A stretch of 64,000 bases of DNA, from NCBI GenBank assembly GCA_030407085.1, contig CM059585.1:117231501-117295500 (forward strand), read 5' to 3'. Shown piece by piece: positions 26,206 to 39,458 of the stretch; position 1 is the stretch's first letter, and every line of letters begins with the position of its first letter. Both the position numbers and the translations under genes were made by a program. The stretch comes from Trichopria drosophilae (taxonomy: Eukaryota > Arthropoda > Insecta > Hymenoptera > Diapriidae). The notes under the pieces are model-generated. The model worked only from the letters and a program-made list of their open reading frames with translations, made no database searches and was not told the DNA's origin.

Positions 26206-29200
26206 TGCATATTCTATCCTGAGCGTCCTCCACCTATTCCAGGATCACGACGATATTAGGATCAGGTTCCCATCCGTATGTATTCGTCAGAAAGGAAGAA
26301 GGAAAAAAGACACAAGAACGCGCCGTGATTCGATGCGACGTGAAACGAAATCCGCGCGGGCGCGGCTTTCACCGTGCTCTGGAATATCTATCCTGAAGGG
26401 GAATTACCTTCTGTTTTAAAGACCCGCTGCATATGCATGATGATAATTTAAAGTCCAATGCCTGTCCTCGCATGGTCCTCAACAATCACTGCTTCTTTCC
26501 TCGAAACTGAATTCTCCATTTAAATCATGTGATATCAGTCAGACGAAAGCTTTGTTCAATTAATACAATTTCGACTTCAGGTTATTCATTAATGCAGATG
26601 ATTAGTATATCGTCACCTACAGGCACGCTAACAAAGTAGATAATTATCATGCATATAAGGATTAATTCAATAGGCAGTTTTCTTCGTCAAAACAATCATC
26701 AATGTTTGGGACCATCATAAAAAGCAAATGAAAAAATGGAACTCGGGTCTAGAATAAGATGCGGTATTAGGACCAGGTGACTTATTCACCCTTCCGGCAT
26801 CAACAAGGACTATCTCCTTTTACCTCGTTTCTCCTCCAACCTGGTACAATCCCTCCTCTGTTACCGGCTTCACTCTCTTTGTCTCTTTCGGAGACACTCT
26901 TTCTAACGCTCTCCCCGTTTTTTTCCTATCGGGCTATTGGACTGGCTCACGGCTGACTGGGAAGCGCCAGCAGGAACCTATGATGTGATCGGGTATCGAG
27001 TATCGGCTCGCTCTCCCATTGGTTGCTCTACCGCGCACGGTCACAGGCGCGCGGTTACGACTGATTTGTTACGTAAAAACGTCGATAGCTTCTATACTAC
27101 CGCCCCCGCCAATGCCGTCGCCACCGCCCCCGGGCACTATGCGCTGCGTCGCACCCGCGAGAGGGAGAGAACCTGAGGAGGAAAGAAAGAGAGGAAAAGC
27201 GAGACAGAGGTGCCCTCCTCTTTTTTATCGGCGCTGTGCGCCGCTTCTGTTCGTTCAGGCGGGAATAACGCTTTGACGAAGAAATGGCCGACCGACGTCG
27301 ACCTCGTCAGCCAAGAATGGTCTAGCCTTTTTTATCTCAACTGTTGTCCTTCTTTCACTTCTATTATATGACTGTTCTCCGTATCTATACAGATTGCCTT
27401 GTTCCCGGGAATAATTTTTCTTATTCCGTTCATAAGAGCATCCCATTTCACATAAATTTCAAATGGATAACACAAATACGTGCTAATGAAATTAGTTTAT
27501 CATGTGTTATATTGGATAAACGTAATATCTGTTAACTACATCAATGTATTATAAATTGTGTGTACGTGGATAGAGGGATAAAGTGTATACATCTTTTTAT
27601 ACAATGTTGAGCACATTCCCCGAGTCGGGTATTGTGAAAAATTTCAAAACGAAAACATGTAAATTTACGTATTCTGGGGCATAGCGGACATCTTGATTTT
27701 CTATTCATTCTTATTTAGTGCCATATTTCTTTATTCTCTTGTCCTCGAACTAAAATATTTCTGTAAATAAATACAATACCTCAAAATATATTCGGTACTG
27801 ATATATCATCGACCAAATGCCAAGAAGAATAAGAATCGAGTCGAAGGTCCCATTGATTCGTCATGCGTTAGTCCGATTCAAATCGAAATTTGTTTCGGTA
27901 TCCGGTGAATCTTCGGGTAACACCTTTGGATTTGGGGCATATAGCGCGCGGGCGATAAACTTGTTTCCGAGTGAAATGCAACTATAGGCATTTAGAAATC
28001 AGTAGGTCTTCCGTGATAACGAGATGACGTGCTATGACTACACTGTCAAACAAAGCGCATTCATAGCTCGGCACCATTTAACATCGTGGCAACGGTAAGC
28101 CCCAGAAGTTTCATATGACCAAGACACCGGCGCAAAACCTATTGTGGAAATACCCAACCACCGGTGCTGTCCCCGTGCAATGAGGAATGGCTACCGAGCA
28201 TGTACTCTCCTGCGGGATGCTTCAAATCGAAGAGTGTCGTTTCTAAGGACGTGGGAATTGTAGATAGGTTATTGTATTCCTTGGTCAAGTGTATACACAT
28301 CATGGGTAAATGTGTAAACAGTGAATTTTATTCGAGAAAACGATAATAAATTAATTATTTCACAACGATAAATGTATAACTAATAAAATGTGCACTCATT
28401 CATGCTGCAAAACGGAGATTTTTTAGGTCTTAGATACGCTGTACGACATGAAGACAAGTTTAATGGTTCTAGTTATTAAAGTTCTCACCTACTTGTTCAT
28501 TCGCTATTTGATATCGCAGTCTCGTTATATCATATTCCTATTCAATCTATATATTGCGTCAGCAAATCCGTAATATCCTAAGCTAGTGAATTTCCCGGCT
28601 GTCTCCATCAATGGAAATTCGAAACAGGAGATTTCCATTATTGGATTTACCAACTGGTACCAGTCGATATACCAATTTTAGATTCGTGATCCGTTGAATT
28701 GATAAAAGTCGATTTGCATTCGTCGCTCGTGGCATTGGAAAAAATGCAATATGGTGTGCTACCAGGGAACCAAAGAATTTAAAATGGCGATAGAGGGTAA
28801 CGGAAGGCGAGAGTGGTAGCGGAGAGGAGAGAAAGCTCGAACAAGCGAAAGCTCTCCTCGATGTCGAGTATAGCGAGGAAGAGCGCAGACTCAATATCGC
28901 CGAACCAAACCCTCCGATAGGTCGAGGTTCGACTTCGAGGGGTGGGAATAGATTTCCAATCGCGAGAGGGTGGTCCTCCAACGGTTGTAGAGAGAGGATA
29001 CCCTCTCTATACCATCCTCCGGAAAGGCACCTTTCTGCCTTCCTGCTGCATCGCATGAGGTCCACCTCTTGGTGTAGGTGGACCGACGCATTCCACGCAC
29101 CTCTACACTCAACATTACTCGCTCCCACCCATTTGGTATACGGCATACGGCGCATCGGTCGATCCGATGGAAGGGAGAAGTTAGAGAATCACCGCGACTC

Positions 29201-31745
29201 TATTGACCAGGGTTCGATGCGCGCATCTGGGCGTAACCCATTCGTTCGTTCGTTCTATACCGACAAGGAAAGAGGTGAACTACAGGGACGCAAGAGGAGA
29301 GTCGCGCCTGCGAATTGTAGTCGCACGAGACAGAGACACTGGAAAAATCGAACTCGGAAAAACCGAAGAGCGCACCTTCTTCTATACTCTGGGTCGAGAC
29401 GTATTCTTTCCTACCTTACGGGCTTGCTGGAAATATTTCACTTAAACGAGAGAAGCTGACTTTCCTGCTTTGCAATTACATGGATTCTAGGATTGGTCTC
29501 ATTGCCAGAATCAATATTTTGGTCGTAACTTAGTAAACCGAATGTTGGTTACGCACTTTTAGTAGTTGGAAACAGTACATTTAAAAAAATTAAAGATACT
29601 ACGTTCGAATCAGAAGTAGAGATGTTCTGCATTACGTTCGGACTCTATATATATATATTTAACGTTTGTACAAGGATTTCTAAGAAAAGATCATCTCGCA
29701 AGTGCGCTGGAATGTCGAGAGTCCTTCTCGTGGACTCTGCTTCCTCGTAGATCACGCAACTTTCAGCGGATGAGTTGTTGAAGCGATTTAGGCGTTACCG
29801 CGCTCCGAATGGCCTTTTCGTCCGAATCTCTCTCTTTTCTGCTTCCGACTTTTTCCGCTCATGACTCTCCTCTACCTCCTTTCACGGGCCGTCGTCGTTC
29901 TTCTTTCTTGGCTCTGCCGCGCGTGAGTCGCCACAGTATTTACACGTCTCCGACGACCACACGGGCAAAGCTGCGAAACAAAGAATTATTATTTGTATGT
30001 CCTCTTGGGTGGTAGAGGATTTTGCAGTTCACAAACTAAGTTAGCAGCTACAACTCGTAACGTGGAGGGGGTGGCAAAACTCGGTATTCCGAGTTGTCGA
30101 GAGGGTGGTGCCTCCCGCCACTTTCCTTCTGATAATATTTGGATTTCTCGTACATGCCAACATGCAATTCTTTTACATTGATTCTTTCGATGTGCGTTTC
30201 TACTTAATGAACCAAACTCATTCGAGTACCACCTAAAGGAGTTGCTGAGTTTTGGATGAATAGATAAGAATAATGCAATAGGTCAAGTATTGAGAAAAGA
30301 GCATTACTAAGAATTTTGTATAAAGCTCTACATGGACTCATTTATTAAGTTTAACTGTTTACGTGGGGAGGTACCACAAAACTAACCTAAATGACATTGG
30401 CTTCATCAATAATCTCTAACCAATGATTCTATGACAATTGGCTCTAACCATCCATTGTAATTTAAATAGTATAGCCTTTGACAAAATCGATCAAAATTAA
30501 ATTCAACAAATAAAATATGTAAGTAATCTTTTGAGTATATCTTGGATCGTATTTTACAAGCTTTGAAAGATTTAGATTTTCCCAGACATATCTATGGCGT
30601 GATGCAAGTACACTTTAAGTAAAAAGGAAAAGAGCCCAGGATCACTGGCATCGTTGTATTTTTTCGCGAGATACTTTTATAAATCGTCTCGCTGGTATAC
30701 AGAACAGACCAAGCGGGCGGTCACCCCTCCGTGGATTAGATTACCAGTGAGTTATAACCTCGTGGAGGAAGCAACTTCTTCCGTAGAGCTTCTATGTGTA
30801 ATTCCCGATTAAAGAATTAATGGGCTAAAATGAAGAAAAAATCGCGTTAAAATATATTTATCAGTAATTTCCACCAGAAAAAGGGAAGGATGATTAATAG
30901 ACTGAAGCGACGTGGACATCGCCGCTGATTAATACCAAATTTAATCGCGGAGTTTCGTAAAAGCGGCTGCGACAGTTTGCAAATTAAATTATTTTTAAAA
31001 CATCCGCCTTCCTTTCAGAGGCGTACGTTGCTCACTAATTTTCGAGTATTAGGGAAAATTGTTGTGTAATTGTCGTCGTCATCGATGCTTAGCTTTCGTC
31101 CTTTGACATCAGCTCCACATTTTCCATCCTTTTGCGATATAAAATACAGACAGTCGTGCTCTCATTTAAATAGTAGTTGCGACTTTCAACCGCGGCAGTT
31201 TACTAATTTTAACTACGGTACGTACGTTTTCCCGATGCAATATTCTCCGAATGCCTGCTGGGTTGAGCGAGTAAATTGGAATGTTGAAAGCTTAAGCAAA
31301 AGTTGCGATACGAGCCCTGTGTCGAGTCTCGAGTACCTTCGATGTATACGGATCGACCGACGATCCTGACCTTTCATATCAGAGGAAAATTTTTTTTTGT
31401 ATTTTTCTCATGGTATTTTACGTATATGCGATGCTTAGTTGGTATCGTTTCAAAACCTTGATTGAAATTAATATTATATGCAAGTAGAAAAACATATAGT
31501 TCCAGGGAAAATAAAAGTTTTTTAAATTCGGTGACTCACTAACATCAAATTCAAACTTTATTTCTATTAAATACATATAAGATTAATTTCTTGGTCTTTT
31601 CTAGAGCAATTTGCATGATCTAGGGGAAGATTTCGAAACCATAAAAATATACCTGCGGAAGCATTGTGCACGGTCAATCCGCAGTCGCAGAAACTTCGTA
31701 TAGGAATCGAGTCCAGCCACTTTCCGTTGGCGGAGACGAGGGGGT
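26206..31745. other. Mixed non-coding stretch with GC-richer segments
   Basis: GC-richer parts (26310-26400, 26780-27320, 28790-29460, 29690-30120, 30660-31370) alternate with AT-rich DNA. A 190-codon minus-strand frame at 28583-29155 overlaps plus-strand frames of 134 and 80 codons. I recognise none of them and see no exon structure. A short TA run occurs near 29649. Confidence 0.4.
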
Positions 31746-31765
31746 GGTCGGTCGGTCGGTCGGTC
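31746..31765 (+). repeat. (GGTC)5 microsatellite
   Basis: Five perfect GGTC units. Next to it, at about 31800-31870, lies a GC-rich trinucleotide-like stretch (ACCGCC, CAGCAG) in a 106-codon plus-strand frame that I do not recognise. Confidence 0.9.
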
Positions 31766-32457
31766 GTATTGATCTCTCGACTCTTGCTTTTCTCAACTTT
31801 TTATCCAGCAGAATCAACCACCGCTACCGCCGCCATCACCGCCACCTACGACTACTGCAGCAGCTGCAGCACACCACTGCCGCGCGGAAGCAGCCTTGTG
31901 GTAACTTACTTCAATTCCTCATTCCCGCGCGAATTCTTGGCCCGAACTTATGACCAACTACCACCGAAGAGCTGGGAAACCTGATTCCGTACTTCAAGAT
32001 CTTGCTTATACCAACGAAGCGTAAATTTTCTTTTTTTTTCTTTTTAGTGTTGACTTTACGTTGTAAGGGTTTTACTTAACAAACATTTTCAAGAATGTAT
32101 TATGGCAATTTTTGTTGCACAATTCTCATGTACACAAAACAAGATTTATTTATATCGAAAAATTTACTATTTTTGAGATCAGAGAAGTTTTCAGTTTGTA
32201 AGAATGCTAACGGTAGTATTCAATGAACTCTAAATCTTATCCAATCTGTAGAGAAATTCTTCAGAGTTAACATTGCAATTACATTATAGATTTAATAATA
32301 ATGGATGAGAATTCCAGATGCATAAACTGTTTAAATTAATGAATATATTCATGTTATTCTAAAATTCTAACTGTTGCGAACTAGTTATTGAAAACCAAAA
32401 TTATGACCATTGTAAATAATATCACGAAATTGCTACATAAAATTACATTTCCTTAAT

Positions 32458-33540
32458 GATGTGTGGATGAACAGGATGTGTGGATGAACATAATAAGTGA
32501 TGGGTATGATGAAGAGATGAGATGACGATGGAGGTCAGAGTAGTGAAGTGACATTACGTATATGTGTGTGTGTGTGTGTGTGTGAAACAACGTTGTAGAT
32601 CAACTTACAGTCTAAACTTTTATCCATGACCCAATAATGTTGAAGATTATGTCCCTATGTTATTTTAATATTAATTGGCAAGTAACTATTTTTGTTGGCG
32701 AGTTACAGAAAATTATCTAAATTATGCTTCAGTTTGGGTTGTGGTAGCTATGTAATGTTTACAGGCACTGCACTTATCATCATTCTATAAAAACACCAGG
32801 ACCTTGCTCTCACCTCTTTTTAGGTCGATACCATTCCCGGATGATGTTAGCTATAAGGTAGTAAATGATGGAAATTATGAAAATGGAGGAGACAATAGTG
32901 ACCTCACAGCTGTTTACTGGTCAGAAATAATGATGGAATCTAACTTCAATCCAAGAATCAGGAGTTCGAAACTTTCGCCCACTGCCATAAGTATTGCAAT
33001 AATAGGCTAGAACATTAGGGTGGTGCCTTTCCATTATGTAGTTGTAACATTGAGGTGGTGCCTTTCCATTATGTAGTTGTATGATGACCATGAAAATGAT
33101 GGCGATTTAATTGATGTTAGTGAAATTACAACCATTTAAGTGTGGGAAATAACGATAGGGCCTAACTCATGATCAAGAGATAGAAAGAACCTCAGAGCGC
33201 AACTGCAGAAATTAATTTAAATTATTCTTCTTTTTTTTCAGGCACATTAAACATGACGATTATGTCTAAACGTTCTCAAACTATACCTACTTTGGTAGTG
33301 CCAGCGAGGCTGTCGACTACAAGGTGGAATTATAACCATTGTGCAAAAACTTCAGGACCATCTGATTTCAAGTTGATGAAATTCTATGATAGTGGCGCTG
33401 ATAAGAAAGTGATAGAACTAATGATGACAAAGGTGAAAATAGTGAAATGATAATTAAGAAATAATGTTAAATTCAACTTATTTCCTAAAAATAGAAACAA
33501 CCCCGCGGTTCAACTTCGGAAATTAATATCAAGATTTGTA
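32458..33540 (+). repeat. Tandem-duplicated block with nested short repeats
   Basis: Degenerate copies of one module can be aligned at about 32860-32975, 33095-33225 and 33420-33538; the last two share ATAGAAA.AACC and a CAACT..GAAATTAAT segment about 313 bp apart. Nested inside are a 17-bp duplication (about 32458-32491), a (TG)n run at 32562-32584, and a perfect-length 35-bp duplication (33011-33045 and 33046-33080, two mismatches). Two modules are preceded by pyrimidine tracts ending in TAG or CAG (near 32822 and 33241) that look like 3' splice sites. Short frames of 68 and 65 codons follow them. Confidence 0.65.
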
Positions 33541-34940
33541 AACGGTTGTCCACAGCCCAGCGAAGTTGATTGCACACAGTTAGATACTTGGGATAGTTTA
33601 CTACAACCACAGTTAATGCTGCTGTAGATATAGCTGAAAAGTTAGAAATGCAGAGATTGAAAACATCATTTTTCCAAAAAAGTAGTCTAGTTAATGATAG
33701 ATGCTTCGAAGCATAAAGTTCCACTGCGTTATTTAATAACGGAAAAAAGATGCAAGTGGAGCGTATCGTACATTAGACGTATTTCTGATTCGCCCAAGTA
33801 GATGGATGGGTGCGAGTCGCGAAACGAGAGGAGTTGGAAACGGGCGGATCGTCAGAAGGCGGGCAAGTAATAGCTACGGAATATTGCAATAATATGCAAA
33901 GTATATGAGGGGATATATTAATTTCGCGAAAACGCTGGAAACGCAGTAGATAGCGCGAGCTCGTATATAGGTTCGCTGCCGGGGTTTCGCGGGATTCCAC
34001 CGAAAAGAGGTGGCGAAACGAACGACGGGTTCCTCCTCGTCGGCGACGTCGTCGGGAACGACGACGAAGTCGGTAGTGGTGGAGGAGGGAAATCGGAGAA
34101 GATGAGGATCCGGGGTTCACAGACAAATAAATACGTTATATTTCGCCAAATGGGAAATGAGAGCTTGTGCGCTCCACACTCGTCGTGGAGATATATACAT
34201 ATATATGCGACTGTACGAAACTGAATTTTAATTTTCCGTCCTAGTTGCACACCTCGTGAACAGCTTGATGCGATGCACACGCTCTTTTGTGAAGAGCATC
34301 CCCGGAGTTCTGCGCGTTCGGAATAAAGTAATAGCGGGGCATCATGTCGTAAGAATTCTTTAGCGTCGGGATGAATCGGATTATTAAATTATTAAAACAT
34401 AGTTGCACGCACTCAGAGCAGCGAGAAGTCTCCGCGTCGTCGGTCGGAAGATTTAGGTAGCTTGTGCGAAAAAGTAATTCGCACCCGAACGTTTTTTCCC
34501 AATTGTTAGATTCCCGAATCTCTCGCGAAGTGCATCCGTGCAAGTTTCGAAATTTAAATCCCAAACTAAATGAATCTTTTACGATTTACGTAAATTGGTA
34601 TTTTCAAACCTAATTAAATAGTGATGTTCTGATTCGATTTTGTTATGATTTTTAGTAAGTTTTATGCGGAATGTTGATGCACTGAAGTTCTAAAATTCAG
34701 AATGTGGAAGATGAGGTCAGGCGACCATTTCTAAAGATACCAAGACCCATTTGATATAGTTCGATGCAAAATATGGACAGAAATTATATAAATAATAAAG
34801 TTTTCCTGGTATCCTCTGGAATACGATCCATCCTATTATGCTCCTAGCTGAAATATAATCTAGTAGTTAATCATAAATAATTAGCTAAATCTAGGATCAA
34901 TTGAAACATCAAAATTGAATTACAAATCGACTTATTAACT
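33541..34940. other. Non-coding stretch
   Basis: 33760-34560 is GC- and CpG-richer, with overlapping minus-strand frames of 117, 120 and 107 codons that are R- or P-rich and not recognisable. The rest is AT-rich. Confidence 0.4.
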
Positions 34941-35725
34941 ACACAGGTCAACATGGTTTGCTTGGTGGAGGAACTGTGGGTCATAGCCGACGTAATTTTG
35001 TGCTTAGAATCAAAATCCGAAGTCAGAAGTCCCATCACGTCAGGATTTTGAGGTATTTCAGGTTATTTACTCGAAAAACGCGGTTTCTTGCTACTTTTGA
35101 GGTGATGCACAGAAGACAAAACATTTTTAGGAGTTTTTCTTTTCGTTGGATCATGTGGTACTACTCTTGTTCTTTAACATGGGATGCACAGAATTCCATT
35201 ACGACTTTTCTTCGCCAAGATACGCCAATTTGAAATTACAATATACATGTAAACAAATTTACCTTGAAATGCTCTTGGAGAATAAACTCAAGATCAAATT
35301 CAATGTCATGAAACCTGTATAAATATAAACAGCTATATAGAATATGGATACTAATAACTAAAATCACGTTTCAGTATTGTGACTGTTTTTTTGATAACGT
35401 TAGTGGAATATATCTCGTAATTTCAAAATGGCCGTAACTTTGTAAGAAAAATCTTAGGTGATCGAATAAAACCTCACTTTGAAGGGTAAAGATAGTACTA
35501 AAAGATGGAAATAGTACAGAAGGCAAATAAATTGTTGCGCCCTGTACGTAACCTTAAACATGATAAAATAACGCGTTTTTCGAGTACATGACCTCAAATA
35601 TCTCAAAAACCTGACGTGATGGACCAATTCTGACTTCGAGTTTGGATTCTACGGATGCAATTACGTCGGAAATGACCCACAGCATCCCAACAACATCCAA
35701 GACCCTCTTTTTTGTAGACCTGTGT
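34941..35725. mobile_element. 785-bp foldback element with inverted ends of about 145-155 bp
   Basis: The left end (ACACAGGTC at 34941, through CTGTGGGTCAT, GACGTAATT, GAAGTCAGAA, ATCACGTCAGG, to TACTCGAAAAACGCG near 35082) matches the reverse complement of 35572-35725 block by block, with small indels. The middle of about 490 bp has no recognised protein; the 91-codon frame at 34958-35233 mostly lies in the left arm. It is probably a non-autonomous DNA transposon. The flanks do not give a clear target duplication. Confidence 0.8.
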
Positions 35726-36629
35726 TATTGAAGAAATATCAATTTAGAGAATGCTCTTATGTGTATGTTTATCATTGACGAGAAAACCAGATGCGGACAC
35801 ATCGCCACGTAGCGCTGAGTCACAAGAGCGTCAGTCCAGGTTCTACTCTTACTTAGGTGACTATTTTCTATGCTACTTATTGTATTAAATGGTATAATGT
35901 AACTCGCATGTCGCAGTCTTGATATCTTAAATACAGGCCTGAACTACTTTCAGCACTATCTTTAAAACACGCCTCCCACTTAGAGGTTAATAAATAATTT
36001 TTAAAGTAGGGGTAAAACCGGCGTATAATTTTGACAATCGCATATCAAATTCAGCATATCAGAAATAATAAGTGAATGTCAAGCGCCACTTGGACTTTTA
36101 CACGCCCAGATACATTATACACGCATAATACCATGTACCACCTCGTGATATAGTATTATAATGTAATTGGTATTGTGCCCTTCATTCATAAATATTTAAC
36201 GAATCTCAATCTCGTAACAACACTAAAAGTCTTATCCCCGACATATCGTTACGAAGATGTATCATTACGGTGGCAGCCATCTATCGATTTATTCAAATCA
36301 TAATTATCGTAAGAAAATGTAAAGCATTCCTCAGGATCAGCTCCTTGTTTAAAAACGTTTTAACCGTAGTGACTGAGCGCGATTCGACTCGGTCCAATCA
36401 GAGGGACAGTTTAATTTAAAATGTAGCGCCCGATCGCTATTTGCATCTGCTAAGTGATAAGTAAACCCCGCATACATCTATCCGTGCGGGCGATAAGCGA
36501 GAAATAAATCGTGAAACTTTAAGTAGTTATAAATCTATACTTACCGCCGCGGAGCCGCGAGAGAATGAGATCCTGCAAAAAGAGGAGACTGATCTAGAGA
36601 CAGAAAGATGTATAAGACATATTGCAAGT
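35726..36629. other. Non-coding stretch
   Basis: Mostly AT-rich; 36360-36560 is somewhat GC-richer. Nothing supportable as a gene or element. Confidence 0.4.
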
Positions 36630-36713
36630 TAGAGTGAGACAATAGGAGCGACAGGGAGACAGAGCGAGCAAAAAAGACAGAGAGACAGAGAGAAAAGACA
36701 GAGAGACTACGAG
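36630..36713 (+). repeat. Purine-rich (GA/ACAGAG) tract
   Basis: Runs of GAGACAGAGAG type on the plus strand, with few pyrimidines. Simple-sequence DNA. Confidence 0.8.
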
Positions 36714-37122
36714 AGTCGCAAACGTAGCGGGAGGCATAAAATATAATTGCATCGGATGGCGTCAGTGCCTTGCACGCCCCCGGCGCTAATAGCACTACGC
36801 CCTCGCTCTCGCATTTTAATGCCTAAATTATGTTCGGCAGTGTAGATTGACGAGAGTAAGCTTCGGTCGCCGGCACTTATGCTTTCGTTAAATAACATCG
36901 CGATCGATAAGTACGCATTAAGTTTCGCTTTGTAATCCCCTTTAAAGTCTTTGTATTACGTCATAATTTTCAAAAGCACGTTACAAAATAATTTCCATCC
37001 GGCCAGCGGTGTTTTCGTCCGGCGGCGCTGAATCATTTTTATCGTGTAATGAAAAAATTTATTATCCAGCCGTTTATAACATACCTGGGTGAAATAATGA
37101 AACGGTACATTTCGTTACAAGT

Positions 37123-37809
37123 GCGGGAAATGCGATTTCCTGCATGAGTCATGATGGATTAAATGCGATTAACATCAATCGTTCCCCTGAGAGAAATGGC
37201 TGCAAATGTAACGAACGAATTTTTCCTTATAGTATGCGGTAAATAATACATTTCTTTATGCAAACGCGGAAAATTCGTTTTTCTGCACAAGTATTGTTTT
37301 GCTTTAGTGTCAATCATTCAAGGTCGTATGAAATACGATATCCCACACAAGTTACGTTGATAAAATCACTGTTAATTATTTAAGCTGGGTCAATATTGCA
37401 TTTCTTCTAATAACATACGGGAAGTAGTACATTTCTTTACAAGTGTAGGAAATGCGATTTCCATATCGTTTCATACGACCATCTTGTCAATTATTCGAGT
37501 GCAAGAAATGCTTGTTCATGTGTTGGAAATTATATTTTCCTTATTGTATGCCGGAAATATTGTATTTTGTTACATGTGTAGAAATAGTACATTGTGCAAC
37601 TAGGGAGCAAAATAGCATTTTGCGCTCAAATTGTGAGAAATGATATTTCTCGCTTCTCGCACGAGTGATGATTGGTTTCACACGAGTACCGCGTTAACCA
37701 CATGAATGGCGCAAATGCATGCATAATAAACGATGCTTTTCCGAACAGAATGAGGAAAATGGTATTTCGCGCGCTGTTTTTAGTATGCGCGGGAAATATC
37801 GTTTCCCGC
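37123..37809. repeat. Cluster of short hairpins of the GGAAAT-loop-ATTTCC type
   Basis: At least seven short inverted repeats share one plan, a GGAAAT-like arm, a loop of about three bases and an ATTTCC-like arm. They lie at 37123-37143 (nine pairs, one of them G-T), 37266-37286, 37448-37462, 37525-37540, 37607-37623 (GCAAAAT/ATTTTGC), 37635-37651 (GAGAAAT/ATTTCTC, perfect) and 37789-37809 (GCGGGAAA/TTTCCCGC, perfect). Weaker ones lie near 37330, 37555 and 37754. Several are preceded by TACATTT.(G/T)TTACAAGTG, so the repeat unit is larger than the hairpin. Unit spacing is uneven. Confidence 0.75.
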
Positions 37810-39458
37810 ACGCTAATAATAGTACAGAAAATATCATATAGTTCTTCCAGTGCACTATACGACTTTGAAATTTAAAGTTTACATACAGCTAATGTATTTT
37901 ATAAATTTGATCAAATAAATTAACATAATATTATTTTCACAGTTGATAATTTATATTAAAAAAATATTTAGTGACGAAGGCGCATAATCATATTTGTGTA
38001 TATTAATAGTAAGTAAATTATTATATAGAGAATGAGATTTTATATACCTCGGAATGCATCTCATCTTTTTTAATGCAACGACATATTTCGTTACTTACGC
38101 CGCTCTAAAATGTTTTCTCTTGTTCCTGCATTATCATCAAAACAATTAGTTTGCGAAACGTGAACACAAATGTAAATTGAATTTATACATACTCTCCAAG
38201 TAATACCGTTTCGTGGTATTACATAAATCGGGTGACAAAGATTTTCTTCCTTCACGAAACAGTGTTCGAGTAGATAATTAACGAAACATTACTGCATTGC
38301 ATAGTCTTATTTTCATTAATTTGAAAAATGGTAATGATAACGCCATTTTGTAACTATTCGGTTCAAATCTTTAATAATAAATAAAACATAATTATAAACG
38401 TTTTTGTTTCTACTCAATGATGCATGTAATAATAATTTTCAAAAATAATTCCTTCTAGTAAAATTAATTAATTTTTCTTTAAGAACATGCAGGGAAAGAT
38501 AAAAAATGCTTTTACAATTTATAATTTAATCTGTACAACTTAATTTAACATAGTCCAGTAGAAAATGAAGCAAGTGTCCTATTATTTTTCTAGATTCATT
38601 GATTATCAATAAAACAAAAAATAGCCATAAACTGGCTTCATTGTCTATCAAAGTAGTACATCTTGGTATTTTGATGCATTTTGCAGCATCAGTTTGCTAT
38701 TGGAGAATATTACTTTATATAATAAGATTTTGTCATTAAAATAATAATATTACATTTGACCGTCATAATTGGGTATTTCCTTTAGAGAACTCATTTTTAT
38801 CTTATTTCTAATACATTTAAGTAACAGAATATTCGAATGGAGCAGTCTTGCGAAAACTAGCGAAAAACTATTAACATCCCACTCAATTTTCAGAAAGGAG
38901 TTTTTTCTGTCATGTTATTGTAAAAAACAGTATCAAAGCATAGAAAGCTCAATAAACCCATAAAATCACAATGCGAGTTTGGGATAAAAATAAAAGACAA
39001 ATTTCCAACATTGGCTTAAAAATGTTTCGAGTTCTGCTAAAGCCAATTGTGCACCGGGGGTATTTTTAGCGAAAAACGGTGTCCCGGGTTTCGTCAAAGT
39101 CCGAGCGCAACCCCGTTTTCTTGGTAAGCCACCAAACGACTTCACGAAACGTTAAGTAATTTTCAATTAAATCCCAGACGGTTATCGTCGCGCCTACCAA
39201 AATATTGCGCAATTGCGGCGCACGCTCGTGCAAAACTCGTGCGTATTCGCGTGCGCGCAACCCGCGACTGCAGGGAACAAATGCGGCGTGTTAGCATAAA
39301 TCTCGAAATCCATTTGGAGGCGCGAGAGTCTATTATGCTCCTCCCGCAGGGCGAGGAGAGAAGATGCGCCCTCGTGCAACTGCTTGCACGCGAACGGCCT
39401 GACGGACGAACGTCTCTTCTCTGAAACTTACCGTTCGCCAGCTAATTACACAAATGTC
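37810..39458. other. Non-coding stretch
   Basis: AT-rich to about 39000. 39050-39430 is GC- and CpG-rich, with 60-64 codon frames on both strands that I do not recognise. Confidence 0.4.

Noticed and set aside
28583..29155. 190-codon minus-strand open frame
   Set aside because: It lies in GC-richer DNA with few stops, overlaps long plus-strand frames, and its peptide resembles nothing I know. I see no support for a gene.
37123..37809. CRISPR-like array
   Set aside because: Units vary in sequence and spacing, there are no unique spacers of constant length, and the setting is eukaryotic.
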